From the NCBI GenBank assembly GCA_011009095.1, contig VTPC01000803.1, positions 9,517 to 73,516 on the forward strand: a DNA stretch of 64,000 nt, read 5' to 3'. Below, piece after piece: positions 1-12,116 of this stretch. Made by a program: the position numbers and the translations under genes. Under the pieces are notes generated by a model. It was not told where the DNA came from and did no database searches. It saw only the letters and a list, made by a program, of their open reading frames with translations. The first letter of the stretch is position 1, and the number at the start of each line of letters is the position of its first letter. Source of the stretch: Ignelater luminosus (Eukaryota; Arthropoda; Insecta; Coleoptera; Elateridae).

Positions 1-1232
1 TTAATGCCTAATAATAATCTGAAAAGAAATCCAACTTTGCACGTTTTCGAAATCCATAACCTCAAAACATGAGATTTCTCGATTTTCGCCTTTCGGCCAT
101 ATCTTCCTTATTATTAGTAATTTCTAAAATCTATAAAGACCTTCTACAAAACAGAACTATCATCGAGTCTATTTCTCAATATAGGTGTCGAATTGTATTT
201 GACTGTGGTTCCATAGAGAACTGCATGCAGATTTCATCAATGTATAACTTTTTTAAATTGCAAAAACATATACAGCGCGTTCCGTTTAAAAAAACTCGAG
301 AGAAATAATGATTTGCATTTTCCAATTACCCTGTAAAATAAGAGACCAACTGGAATTAAAGCAAAGCAAAGATTAGAATAGTTGCTGAAGAAAACTTAGT
401 ATTATTCAAGCTTCTTTATTTTTGCTTCTTTGAAATATACCACCTAAATGTAAACATTTAAATATGTTTTTTCTTCGATTTTTCTTACTAGCCTATTACA
501 AATTTATGTTACTAGAAAGAGAATTTCTAGCTCTATCAAAAAATATAGAGAATATGCAACGTTGCCACTTAGAAAAATTTCCATGGCGTCATCACTTTTT
601 TCAATATGACCGAAAAATTACAAGAATTGGCTTAGAAGTAGTGCTATTTAAATAGCTATCCATGTTTTAGTGATTTTTTGAAAAACTGTTGTTATCGATT
701 TTATCACTATTCCAGAATTTACCTCACTGTAAATTAAAAAAAAAATACAATGAAAATTGTAGAAAATCTTGACGCGATAGGAAAAAATGGAAAGCGGATT
801 CGAATTCAGCATGGCAAAATTAAGGTTGTTTACCTGTTGAGCCTTATGCCGCGAGGAAAAAGTTTTATTTTGCAGGTCTGTGTTATTAAAAACAAAGAAA
901 ATAAATGCATTTTAGCGACTAAACTCAGGTATAATTTGGTATAAAATTAAATTGTGAATGCGACTCTATGTTCAAAAATCCCAAAAAAGTTATACGTAGA
1001 AACTGCTCGCCGCAATAGCCAGCGCCCTTTATAAAACGTAAATATACCAAATTTAAACAAAATTGCATCAATAGCTTTTAACATATAATGAACAATAGAA
1101 ATCAGATTCTTAACTTTTAAAGGTCTCTAACTTTTTATGGAAGTAATTAACTTATTCAAATTAAGCTCAATTGACGTTTTTTGGCCCCAGGAATCCACCC
1201 TTAAATGTTGGCTGCATACTTTTTGGACATCG

Positions 1233-2164
1233 TATAGAGGATCACTAAAAAGTATTGAAACACGCTACCCCCGCAGAAACGGTAAGTAATAGACAAATAA
1301 AATTTGGAAAACTTAAAATAGGTATTTTTTGCCATGTTTTGTGAAGGGAAATAAAAACAAATCTTCAATTGTTTTTTAGTACAGCTGCCATATTAGATTT
1401 TCTTTAAATGAAACGCCCTGTACAAACACCATATTTGGATAGGGATCTTTAAGACAAATTCAATGATATAAAGGTTGCTATACTTATCTTAGAAAATTTT
1501 GGAGATGATCGCTATTCTTTTGTCAGGGGTTTCACTATTAAAAAGTATGTAAACACGCTGCTTCTGTAAAAATTGTAAGAGATAGGCAAATAAAATTTGG
1601 AGATCTTAAAGAAGGCATTGCTTGCCATGTTTTGCGAAGAGAATTAAAATCAAATCTTCATTTCTTTAAATATATCCCCCTGTATATCACCCCGTATCTC
1701 GATAAAGATTTTAAAGCCGAATTCAACAATATAAAGCTTGCTATACTTATCTTAAAAGGTTTTGGAGATACTCGCTATTCTTACTTTAAAATCCCCAAAT
1801 TTCATTTGTCTATCTCTTACCATTTTTGTAGGAGCAGCGTGTTTCCATACTTTTTAATAGTGAAACCCCTGACAAAAGAATAGCGAGTATCTCCAAAACC
1901 TTTTAAAATATGTATAGCAACCCTTATATCATTGAATTTGTCTTAAGAGTCCCTACCCAAATATGGTGTTTGTACAGGGTGTTTCATTTAAAGAAAATCT
2001 AATATGGCAGCTGTACGAAGAAACAATTGAAAATTTGTTTTTAATTCCCTTCACAAAACATGGCAAAAAATACCTACTTTAAGCTCTCTAAATTTCATTT
2101 GTTTATTACTTACCGTTTTTGCAGGGGCAGCGTGTTTCCATACTTTTTAGCGACCCTGCGTAAA
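1233..2164. repeat. Large palindromic repeat, family copy 1
   Basis: Ends read CACTAAAAAGTATTGAAACACGC and the reverse complement of GCGTGTTTCCATACTTTTTAGCGACCCTG. Inside, a unit of about 295 bp (AAAAAGTATG...TTTCACTATT) occurs twice directly and then inverted. An internal boundary carries CCCTGTAC/GTACAGGGTGTTTCATTTAAAG. The short ORFs here (1632-1883, 2060-2269) are repeat read-through. Confidence 0.8.
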
Positions 2165-4883
2165 AAAGAAAACAATAGAAAAAAATTAACAATTATATAT
2201 AATCTAATCCTCCAGCTATTTCAAACATTAACGTTTGATTATACAAAAATTAAAATGCGCCATGTCTAATAAGATTTCCATAATAGACAGATTTTTAACA
2301 ATAAATAATCAAATGGCTTTGCATTACAAACTAAGGGTTATAGAACTCAGGGCCAGGGGTCATAGATCGGATTAGTTCCTATCATTATATACAACCAGAT
2401 GATTAATTTTATGTAATTTAGAATTTTTAATATTACATGCATTATTCAGAGAGACTTGTATATTTAGTTTTGTATAAAACAACAATACTACTGTCATTTA
2501 AAAAAGTTTGAGTATCTACCACATTCAGCATATTGTTATGTTCAGAAAGAACTAAAAATAATTACAGATTAGCAAATATTATTGCCAAGATAGAAACAAA
2601 CCAATAGCTATAGCATTTTCTCAAAAAAATTATTTAAACAAAATAATCTAAACCAAACTCGTCACAAGAACATCCCATTTTTTTAGTAACAACTATACAA
2701 CTAATAGTTTTATCTTATTGAAATGACATTGCAGTAAAAACAAAAGCAAAAAGCTATATCTATTTCACAAATGTTTATAAAATGTATCTACCCAGATTTA
2801 AGAAAATAAGTGTAATTTAATTACATTAAGTCTAATCTTTTCACATATTTTACTTTTAAAAATGTATAGAAATTCCTTAAAATCACATGATTTGATCCTT
2901 GTTATCATAAATATGTATAATGTATTTCTACATCATTTTTAAGTTTGATACAAGTAGTTTTTTTTTAAACTTCAGTATCCAACAATGATATGACTGTAAT
3001 TTAGATTGCCATAAAAATGAGTGACCATTATCATACAAATGAAAATGTAAGTCAAATGGCCATTGATAAAAAGTAATTAATTAATTTCAAGTAGTCTACA
3101 AGCAAATATTGTTAACTACTAAACTCAATGGAAATATCCATTTTCACATACAAACACTCTTATGACATTACCAATCACGTGAATAAATCATTTTGTTTTA
3201 ATACTTTGTTGCAATTATGGGCAACAACCATGTGATAATGACCTTATTAATGTAAATATATGTAGATATAAATGCAATTAACTTATTTATAACAACGCAA
3301 ACAAGTCTTTATATTCCCTATTTTCTGTGATAATACTTCAATAATCTTATCAAAGTTTTATTTATTGATCAAATAATAGAAATGTCAAGAGATAAACTAG
3401 GTAATCAAAATACCAAGTGCGCCATCTTTACTATATTTTGTTTATAATAACAAACTACTAAAACAAGAGATTAATTCCTTTTTATAGTATGACATTAACA
3501 GAACTTTCATGATAGGGGCTATCCTGTAAAAAGTTCGCTAAAATTATAGTATTAGAGGTCTGTTCAATGCCAAAATAAGAATTTTGATTGGTCAATTGTT
3601 TAACATTAGCAAAAATAATCAAAGACATGAGTTAGAATTCCATGGGCCACTTAGAAAGATTTTTCTGGATTGCTTGAGAGCACAAAAATGATTTTTTAGA
3701 CAACCCCCTGTGAAAGTTGTCATATCGACTACAGAGCCTACTCATGACAACCTATAAAAGTTGAAATTATCAACACTGTTACGATATGAAAATATCGTTG
3801 CTTTCATATTGTAACAGGAGAAGATTTTATCTGCAAAAATACCAAGATTTGGACATAATGTTGGGGTCGTTGAAGAAATAGTGTTCATAACTCGTTTGAA
3901 AGTGCAATATCATAGCTCGTGTGAATTTCCGAACTCGGTTAACGCCTCGTTCGTAAATCCTCACACTCTCGCGATATATGCCACTTTCAACACTAGTTTT
4001 GAAAACTACTATACCACATCTACTTCGCCTTTTGTTTCACTACATATAATTATTTTGAATTTGCAAAATGTCTATGAATTTTATCATCATGATATACAGT
4101 GGAAAGAAGAAATAAGGTTTTTATACCTTATTTTAATGTAAGGAACAATCAGTTTTCTTGAAATCCAAACATACTGGATTTCGCAGGATTGTTTTGTGGG
4201 TAAATCATTTAACAATATGAATCTTGCCAAGACAATAATAATAAAGAAATGCATATGTTACTACTCAAAATAAATGATAACTGGAATGATTCTCAAATAA
4301 TACAAGGATATCAAGCAAAACTTCTTTGAATTGTTGTATCAGGTATTTAGAAAAAGATTAGCAAATCATTTTTGTTATACCTATAGGCAGTATTTCACTT
4401 TTAACTATGAAATATATTTCAAATTTCATTAATCAAATCACTTCTTAAAATTTGATCAACAGTAGAGTTCACATAAAAATTTATTGTGCTTTTCATGGAA
4501 ATCACTTTTTTGAAAGCTACGACTCTTATACGGAGAGTATAAAAAAGGCCTTGCATAAACTATACAGTTACAAAAGTTGGATACGAGTACGTGAAATCTA
4601 GAATGCCTAGTATTTCTTTGAAGTCGTGCTTGAAATCCTCATTAGTCGTTATTTAGTTTCTGAAAATATTGTACGTTTATATCTAATAACAAATAAATAA
4701 ATCAGGATTTTAGAAAATACACTTTTTTTGTTTTCACCCTATACCTTTAAAACGAGACAGATATTTGTTAATGTAACCATGAATTATTCATATAAATACA
4801 AAGCTTTTTCCCCATTTAACCAACCTTGTATCTATCACCGTTTTCAATATTTTAAACTGGACACACTGTAGAGAGTGCATACT
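2165..4883. other. No recognisable gene
   Basis: AT-rich sequence with only short frames. 3881-4141 is an 86-codon ORF with no family resemblance. At 4857-4870 GGACACACTGTAG is a solo end of the CAGTGTGTCC type. Confidence 0.6.
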
Positions 4884-5397
4884 TAAGATGTACTTAAACT
4901 TTACAGACGTATTCTTTAATCCAAAATAAGAAAAATAATTCCTATAAATACAATTGCATTGTAATGATCTATTGATAATTTACTTACATTATACCCTTAA
5001 TAAAATATTGCTTCGATAGCAAAATTACACAATTCACTGTTTAATTTCGTTTTTAAACTTTCTTTTGTCCGGTACTGTATGTCCCCAATCTCTTGTTTTA
5101 CTGGATTTAGCTTTCTAAAATGCTTAATAATTTTTGGACGTGTGCGAGAATCCATGAGAAACGTGTTGGAGTACGCATCGCAGCTGCAGCTGGACATTTT
5201 GAACGGTTGTTAATTTGATGTTTATTGTTAGATATTCATTTGTTTCAATACTTACAAAAAAAACATAAAATCGTATTTTTAAATGTTAAATTGCTTATAT
5301 CTATTAATCGAAGAGGTTGCGGGCATATGTTTATAGGAATTATTCTTCTTATTTTGGATCAAAGAATACGTCTGTAAAGTCTGAGTGCATCTTAAGT
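4884..5397. repeat. Foldback element with ~60-bp arms
   Basis: The arm 4890-4948 is the reverse complement of 5330-5384, sharing TTTACAGACGTATTCTTT and CCAAAATAAGAA. The centre holds a 66-codon minus-strand ORF (4997-5197) of no recognised family. It abuts the next foldback at 5398. Confidence 0.75.
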
Positions 5398-6405
5398 ACA
5401 CAGAAAAAAAGCTGCAGTTAAAAGTTCTCCAAGTGGATTGATACCTACTACAATGGGTAGTAAATATAGTGACAGCAACAGGCTGCGGTATATTTTACCA
5501 AGCAATTGTAGCAACTGATAGAATGTAAAATATACTACAAATTGTTGTAAAACATTAACTACATTTTGAAGTAAAAATTGCACAGGTACTACAGTAGAAT
5601 ATACTTTCCTTAAAAGTGTTAATTTTACAGTTCTGCTGGTACATATAACTGGTTTAAAAGTTAATTTTACACTAAATTCTATGTAAATATGACGTTTAAT
5701 TACTGTTGAATAATACGGCTTTGTAAAACTTACTAAATACTATGTAATAATTACACCTACAAATTGGCAGACAATTTTACTTAACTAGAGTGTCTTTTTT
5801 ATACAACTCAGAATGCTATTTTAACAAGTAGACATCTATCATAAACAAAGGACAACGATCCATTAGATTTATATATTGTGTCTCCCACAAATAAAAATTC
5901 GTACAAGCATTAACTAAACATACGTCGCAACGATTGTTTCGTCTTTGTTTGATCCCATCAGTGAAGGATAATGCAAGTCAATGCTTCCCGCTTCACACTA
6001 GTTATATACTAATCAAGTATAACATTTAACAGCATGAGAATACTAAGGCGCCATCTAATAACACCGCCCAAACATAAGAACAGCTGACCCGACTCGTCGA
6101 TTCTAACTAATGCTTGTGTAAGATTAACTAATGCTTGTGTAAGATTAACTAATGCTTGTGTAAAGCACATGCGTACTATTTTGCTTGGTAAATTCAACCA
6201 TATTGTAAAAGTAAGAATTACAGCAATGTAGTAAAATTTACTAAAAAGTTTTTTCCACAATAAAACATTCAAATTTACTATTGCTGCAGTAGAGAATGAG
6301 TTAGACATAGTGTAGTATTTACTGCAATTGAGGTGTTTTCAACGACAGCATTTTTACTACAACAATTTTGTAATTTTAACCACAGCTTTTTTTTCTGTGT
6401 ATATA
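5398..6405. repeat. Foldback element with CACAGAAAAAAAGC ends
   Basis: The left end CACAGAAAAAAAGCTGCAGTTAAAA pairs with the reverse complement of TTTTAACCACAGCTTTTTTTTCTGTG at about 6375-6403. Only the ends are clearly inverted. The interior has a 21-bp tandem repeat and no credible gene. Confidence 0.65.
6105..6166. repeat. 21-bp tandem repeat, 3 copies
   Basis: TAACTAATGCTTGTGTAAGAT is repeated almost exactly three times in a row, the last copy diverging after GTGTAA. Confidence 0.95.
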
Positions 6406-6782
6406 CCCTGTATATCGCTATTCCTTGGTTTATGCAATACAACGATTTGTTATCAAAAAGACACAAAAAATACTACAGAAACAAATGGTGTTCCTGTACG
6501 ATAAGTAATTTGGGATGTATATTGTTTGTTGCAAATGCATATGCTAGTTATGCTGCTGAAATAAAGAAGCTAAAATTAAGAACGGTATATTCAGACCCGT
6601 AGCTAAGGGTTGTAGCGTCTGCGTGATAAAATATATTTTGGCGCCCCCGCTCCCTCAATGTATTCGCTTCTTTTTGCAAGATATTTAATCGGAGATAAAT
6701 GAAAATAACACAAATAACATGTACACTGCCACAAAAAAGAGAATGGACGGGGCTATAACCAATTCTACGGTATTTACAGTTG

Positions 6783-7640
6783 TGTAGGCAACCCATTCTA
6801 CAATATCGCCATTACTTTCACGCCAAGGCAGACTCTCTACAGGGCGCGTACCGCAATTAGTTTCGCATCATTGAATCTTTACCTAAGTGGTCCCGAGGTT
6901 TATAATATTTCAGTTTTTAAATAAATTTTAGATGTGAAAGCTAAGGAGCTGTGTGCATCCTTTTCAAGGAAGGAATACAGTTAAAACTTAAGTTAATAAA
7001 TTATTAAATTGATCTAAAAAGTTGTGTATATTAGAAAAATGTTTAATTAACACTAATCGTTAGATTGTATTGTCAATTAACTTCCAGAAAGTTTTAGTGA
7101 AGAAGGCATTAATTTTAAGCATTAACTTCTAAAAGAAGCGTATTATAAAACCACAGAGGAATATTCTATTTAATTCTGAGAGAGCGTTTTCCTTCTGCCA
7201 GCAATTCGTGATTTATTTTCAGCACTTTGTGTCAAAGTATATCAACATTTATTAATAACTTGCAGGAGCTGAGGTTAGATTTAATAACATCTTAAGCTTA
7301 GTAATTTTATTTATTTAAATAAGTTACAAATGTAAACAAATAAAACTTATTAACAAAATACCCGTTTCTTGGATCATTTGCTGTTAAACAATACCACAAT
7401 ATTCCTCTTGAATCGTCGAAAAGTAAATTATTCATTCGTTGAAAAGGATGCAAACACATATTTAGCTTTCATGTCTAAAGTTTATTTAAAAACTGAAAAT
7501 AACAATTTCTGGAGCCGCTAAGGTAAAGATTTAATGAAGCGGAACTAATTGCGACAAGTGCTATGCAGAGAGCCTGTCTTGGCTTGAATTGCTTGAAAGT
7601 AATAGTGATGCGGTAGAATGGGTTGCCTATGCAACCGGCA
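6783..7640. repeat. Foldback element with ~210-bp arms
   Basis: The arm 6783-6990 is the reverse complement of about 7428-7640. Shared blocks are GGCAACCCATTCTAC, CAGTTTTTAAATAAA and GCATCCTTTTCAA. The 440-bp centre is AT-rich with no ORF. A GC-richer flank at 6590-6660 (GACCCGTAGCTAAGGG) may belong to it. Confidence 0.8.
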
Positions 7641-8666
7641 CTTAGCTCTATTCATTGTCTTTTTGAGGCGCTGTACATTTGTACAGGTGCACTAAGTTTT
7701 CTTTTGCCTACAAAAACTGAATGTACCCTTTCGCTCTAAAATAATTAGGAAAGCAAATAATTGGGCATTTCAGTTACGTTAAATATTCATTGTTAAATTC
7801 GTATGATTGATGAACCAATTCTACACCTGTATAATGTAAGTTACTTTACTACCTTCTTTCAAAAAGTAAAAGAACGCTTTAAATTTAAAAATTAAAGAAT
7901 ACATACATAATTAGGTATTCCAATAAATCGGTCTTGATGCATTGTACAAAAGCACAATTACAACTAACTATACCCAAGTGAACCAAAAACTACCTAAAGA
8001 GAAATATTTGAAGTTTGCAATTTCTTTTCAATTTGTTAGAATGACACATTTGTTGTCCACATGTTTTCGGAAAATTCTTAAAGCTCTAATTAGAGTTTAA
8101 GCCGAAAGTGAAAGACTTAACATAAACATCTCCGGAGTTATTTATGATGTGCTGTATAGCCCGCCCTTCAGTTGGGTTTGATTGTAGGAATGAGTATCGT
8201 TGCAAAAAATCTTGTGAAATATTTTTTGCACGACCGCCTGTAAAGTTGGCGCTTTACAACAATGTCGAAAGTTGATAATTATAAACATTTGCAATGAATC
8301 TCACGTATCGATGTCGTAATGAAATCATTATACGATTATATGATCTAGGCCAACTTCATTTTTTAATCTACCGTCAATGGTTTTTCTTTATTATTGTCTT
8401 TCTCAATTAATTCAAAAAGTTTTTCTTCAAATGTATGCTTGTCAACTGAATTTTCTTGAGACTCCATAATTAAAGTGATTGCTTACATTAAAATCTTGCA
8501 AATGTCGTAAACAATAAGGTGACAAGAAGTGATTTGATTTTCCATGTTTTTCTCATTCTACACATATAAAAGTTTATAGGTGTTGCATAAGAATGTTTTG
8601 CTCTAAATCCCAAGAAAAGTTTGTAAGTGTTCAAGACAGCTGTTGTCTACATATAACTAACGTAAA

Positions 8667-8878
8667 AACAACAGACAGCCTTTTAAAAAGCCAAAACGCT
8701 ATGACCATGGAAAACAAAACTTCAAATCTGACAGAATTATTGTTTATCTGTAAAATCGCAAATTTGATGAAATTTATTAATTCAACATTAGTGTTTTTAC
8801 AGATAAACACTAATTCTGTCAGATTTGAATTTTTGTTTTCCATAGTCATAGCGCTTTTTAAAAGGCTGTCTGTTGTTG
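8667..8878. repeat. Near-perfect 90-bp-arm hairpin
   Basis: Arm 8667-8757 is the reverse complement of 8794-8878 with few differences and a loop of about 38 nt. It starts ACAACAGACAGCC and the arms share AATCTGACAGAATTA. Both strands therefore show mirror-image short ORFs that are not genes. It is either a foldback MITE or a hairpin-RNA source. Confidence 0.85.
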
Positions 8879-8974
8879 CTAATAATTAATAGTATGCATA
8901 ATTCCATAATCATCATTCGATTATGTCCATCACTAATTTTTTCTTAAAGAAACGAGGTTTGGGTAGTACCTATC

Positions 8975-9178
8975 ATTTTATTTGATGTATGTCAATGTAA
9001 GCCACGTTCGGTAAGTACCTCTGACAGCTATTTCTCCTCCGACGCGTTCGTTTAATGCAAATCTGGATGAGATCGAGCAAGCCGCGACCTCTGCGTAACA
9101 TTCGGTAAATTCCAATTCGAGCAGTTCGAAGTTCCTCGCCTTGCTCAGTGTTTTTCGCCCGAGCAAACAGATTCAAAA
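8975..9178. other. GC-richer patch, unrecognised
   Basis: This patch is less AT-rich than its surroundings, with two overlapping minus-strand frames (8978-9166 and 8973-9176). One reads FELLELEFTECYAEVA. It ends about 60 bp before the long-TIR element. No family is recognised; it may be a repeat fragment. Confidence 0.3.
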
Positions 9179-9575
9179 CAATTGCCGCTCTTGTTTGACA
9201 TTCAGCATAAAATAATTGTTTCGATGTTTTTTGCTTGTAGTCCAGGGAATAGAGGCTGAAAAAAGGGCCTTTGCTTGTAAAAGGTTATGTAGTTGTAATT
9301 TTTGGATATGTTGTGTATATCGGTGCCCTAGTGAAAAACCCAAGTTTTCGACCTCGTCACCCATGTGCGGACTCCATGGGGCCCCAAAAACCATACAAAT
9401 TTCAAACTTTCTAAACAATATCTTTTTACCAACGCATTACAGAGGAAAAAACGATTAGGTAGATAATTACGCTTTATCAAAATTACCAAATGTTCGTAAA
9501 AATGATACTTTTTTGAGATTCTTGATTTTTTTTAAAACAATTTTATTACTAATTATTAATAATTAATTAATTAAA

Positions 9576-10130
9576 TTAATCACTCAGGTGCTCTATCATT
9601 TGTAAACACTGCTCTGGGCAAACTTGTGACAGGAAATGAAAGTCAGTATTGACATGAGGAACTGGATCCCTGGCGGTTTTAATAGGAACAAGTCCTTTAT
9701 TGTCCTTCCTCCATCCCCAGTCCAGAAGTTTTTTCATTTTGCTCATCCATGTCTGGACTTGGTGATACGTGCGGAAGACATGGTACATAGCAGCATCCTG
9801 CGTTAATGGCAGCTTTGCAAGATTAAACTTGATGCCAGTAGCAGATTTGGAGAAGAGCTGATAGCACAAAGTACTTAATCTTGTTACCTTGTCACCACCA
9901 TAAAGATGAAGTAGTATATGTTTCTTTGCCTCAGCGATGGTTGAAACACTGGCATCAGGATCCCTGACGATGGTTGCAAGTTCATGCAATGCTGGTTTGT
10001 TCTGGAACAAAGTGCAGAATTTGGTTTTTCCAAAACTGAACAGGGAAGGCATGGTGCCACACTCACTCAAAGCATGAAGAACAAGGAGATTTTTAGGTAC
10101 TGAGTACTTGTAGAATAATGCAGAGAACAA
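9576..10130 (-). CDS. ORF of a widespread arthropod transposon-associated family, probably truncated
   Basis: 184 codons on the minus strand, starting within a longer unstopped frame at 10130. The segments HALSECGTMPSLFSFGKTK, a DPDAS helix region, LYGGDKVTRLSTLCYQLF, LPLTQDAAMYHVFRTYHQVQTW and DWGWRKDNKGLVPI match a pattern I recall from many multi-copy uncharacterised arthropod proteins. Those usually end in a Cys-rich region, which is absent here. There is no catalytic motif I can name. It lies between long inverted repeats, so it is part of a mobile element and not a host gene. Whether it is expressed is unknown. Confidence 0.6.
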   Translation of the reverse strand: MFSALFYKYSVPKNLLVLHALSECGTMPSLFSFGKTKFCTLFQNKPALHELATIVRDPDASVSTIAEAKKHILLHLYGGDKVTRLSTLCYQLFSKSATGIKFNLAKLPLTQDAAMYHVFRTYHQVQTWMSKMKKLLDWGWRKDNKGLVPIKTARDPVPHVNTDFHFLSQVCPEQCLQMIEHLSD

Positions 10131-10359
10131 TGCTTCAGGAGTATTATCTCTTCCAGGTTTTCGAAAATAAATGGAGAGATATTAAGCCAAACTTGTCAAA
10201 AGAACTAGCAAATCAATGTCCTCCCCAATGAGGAACAGAGGCTTGGACGGGTTTTAGGTCGGCTCCTCCATCTTTCCATTTTAATGTTGCTATTTCAATT
10301 GCCCATCAGGTTCATGATTAATATTTTGATTTATATAAATTCATTTATGTGAAATTAAC

Positions 10360-10440
10360 ATTATTTTATTATTATTATTAATAATAATAATAAATTAAAT
10401 AGTAATAAATAATATTATTATTAATAATAATTACTAATAA
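10360..10440. repeat. (ATT/AAT)n tract
   Basis: Almost pure ATT/AAT triplets, self-complementary, inside the long-TIR element. Confidence 0.85.
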
Positions 10441-12116
10441 AACTGTTTCTAAAAAAAATCAAGAACCTCAAAAAAGTATCATTTTTACGAAAAATTGGTA
10501 ATTTTGATAAAGCGTAATTATCTACCTAATTGCTCTAGAAAAACATTTTTCATTCAAAAGTTGTAGTTGTAGCAAATGTAATGCTCTACAACTTTTAATA
10601 AAAAAGTTTTCCTCGATAATGCATTGGTAAAAAGATATTATCGAGAAACTAAAAAGTCTGGAATTTTAATGGTTTTTGGGGCCCCGCGGTGCCCACACAG
10701 GGGTGACAAGGTCGAAAACTTGGGGTTTTCACTAGGACACTGATATCCACATATCCAAAAATTGGAACTACATAACCTTTTGCAAGCAAATATATCTCTA
10801 TTCCCTGGACTATTGATGCTTTAAACTGAAATAAAACAGCTTTAAATTTCAGAATGTTGTTGAAGTTTATTGTAAATAAAAAAGAAGTTAAATTAGAAGA
10901 GCAAGACGAGGAATTAATAAACAGGCTGTTGACTGGTAAAGTTTCGTGTAAAATTGTTGTTGCTACTTTTAAATTCCGTGTTCTAGAATCTAGATGATGA
11001 ATTTACTTGCAAGATTTGGATTGTGTCCCAAAATAATTAACAGAAACGTTAAAATCTTGCAACAAACAACAATAAAAATTTGCACCAGTTCTCAACAAAA
11101 TAACGATGTTAACATGGTACCAATCGAAAAAAAGTTATGGTTGCTAGAAACTTTAGAAAATCAAAACTAATTTAACAGAATACCAGTAGTTACATTTATG
11201 TTTCAAATACATAAGTTAAATTTAATTTTTCATTAACTAAACCACAGTGCAGTCTTTAAAAATATTTTTGTTAACAATAAAAGAGTAGTGTATATTTGTA
11301 TATTTATTTATAAAAGTTATTCAAATTATAGTGAATAAAGCACATACCTATTGGTAATATGTTTACAAGTCCATTTCGTTATATAGTACTGTTTGCCGTT
11401 TCTAAAATACCAATTAACACGCTTCTGTTTACTATAGCTATGTTAAATTTGAAAGTTTTGGTTGTTTGCGCTCTGGTAGCTCGCTGAGCATTTGGTTAAT
11501 GTTCCCAGCTGTCAGCTCTAGCTCTGCTCCGCGATGTTATTGCCGAATGCAGCTGTAAAATCATCTACAGCAACACAATAGGAAAATTTCTACAGCAAAG
11601 CATCTTTGCGTTTTTGCAGTTGTTTGTATCGTGCAGTATTAAAATTAAAAGTTAAAAATTAAGGTTCAAAACCAATAAAGTTGTAAAACTTTTGAATGTG
11701 TTAATGTTTAAAATAAAAATAATAAGAATAAATTATCCAGGTAGTCAACAGCTTTAATTAAAATTGGGATCATGATAATCAAAAAGACGTCAGGACTACA
11801 ATTTTACTGCAATCCAACAGAAACAAATACAATTTTGAGTTAAACCTGGCAATATTCTTAATAGTCCTGTTATCCCATTGAATATATTAAAAATAACACA
11901 CAAATATACAGAAATTCAACCAGCAATAGTTTTATTGTAAATTCATAAATCCATACAAGAGAGAAATTGTAAAGTCTAATTCTGAATACTTAATAGTAAT
12001 AAAAACCAAAAGCTACTGCAATGACGTCATTCAAATAATAAATTCGCTTAAAAGTTAGCAATCCAAAAACTATTAATTTAGCATGAAAAGAATCATTCAG
12101 AATTTTTACAAAACTA

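Larger units (their letters stand above)
9239..10812. mobile_element. Element with >300-bp inverted ends around a 184-aa ORF
   Basis: Ends TAGTCCAGGGAATAGAG and its reverse complement start arms 9239-9550 and about 10440-10812. The arms are alignable throughout, e.g. GTTATGTAGTT, CAAGTTTTCGACC, GGGGCCCC, AATTACGCTTTATCAAAATT. An AT-only tract (about 10360-10440) sits inside. No target duplication was resolved. Confidence 0.75.

Noticed and set aside
1632..2269. 83- and 69-codon ORFs
   Set aside because: Both lie in the palindromic repeat and share sequence with ORFs in the other copies (e.g. 27836-28033); no coding constraint is apparent.
4997..5197. 66-codon minus-strand ORF
   Set aside because: It lies in the centre of a foldback element with no recognised family; kept as part of the repeat only.
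6105..6166. CRISPR-like array
   Set aside because: The three 21-bp copies are directly tandem with no spacers, in a eukaryotic repeat.
8593..8889. 98-aa plus-strand and 72-aa minus-strand ORFs
   Set aside because: They are the two readings of the same palindrome and mirror each other.
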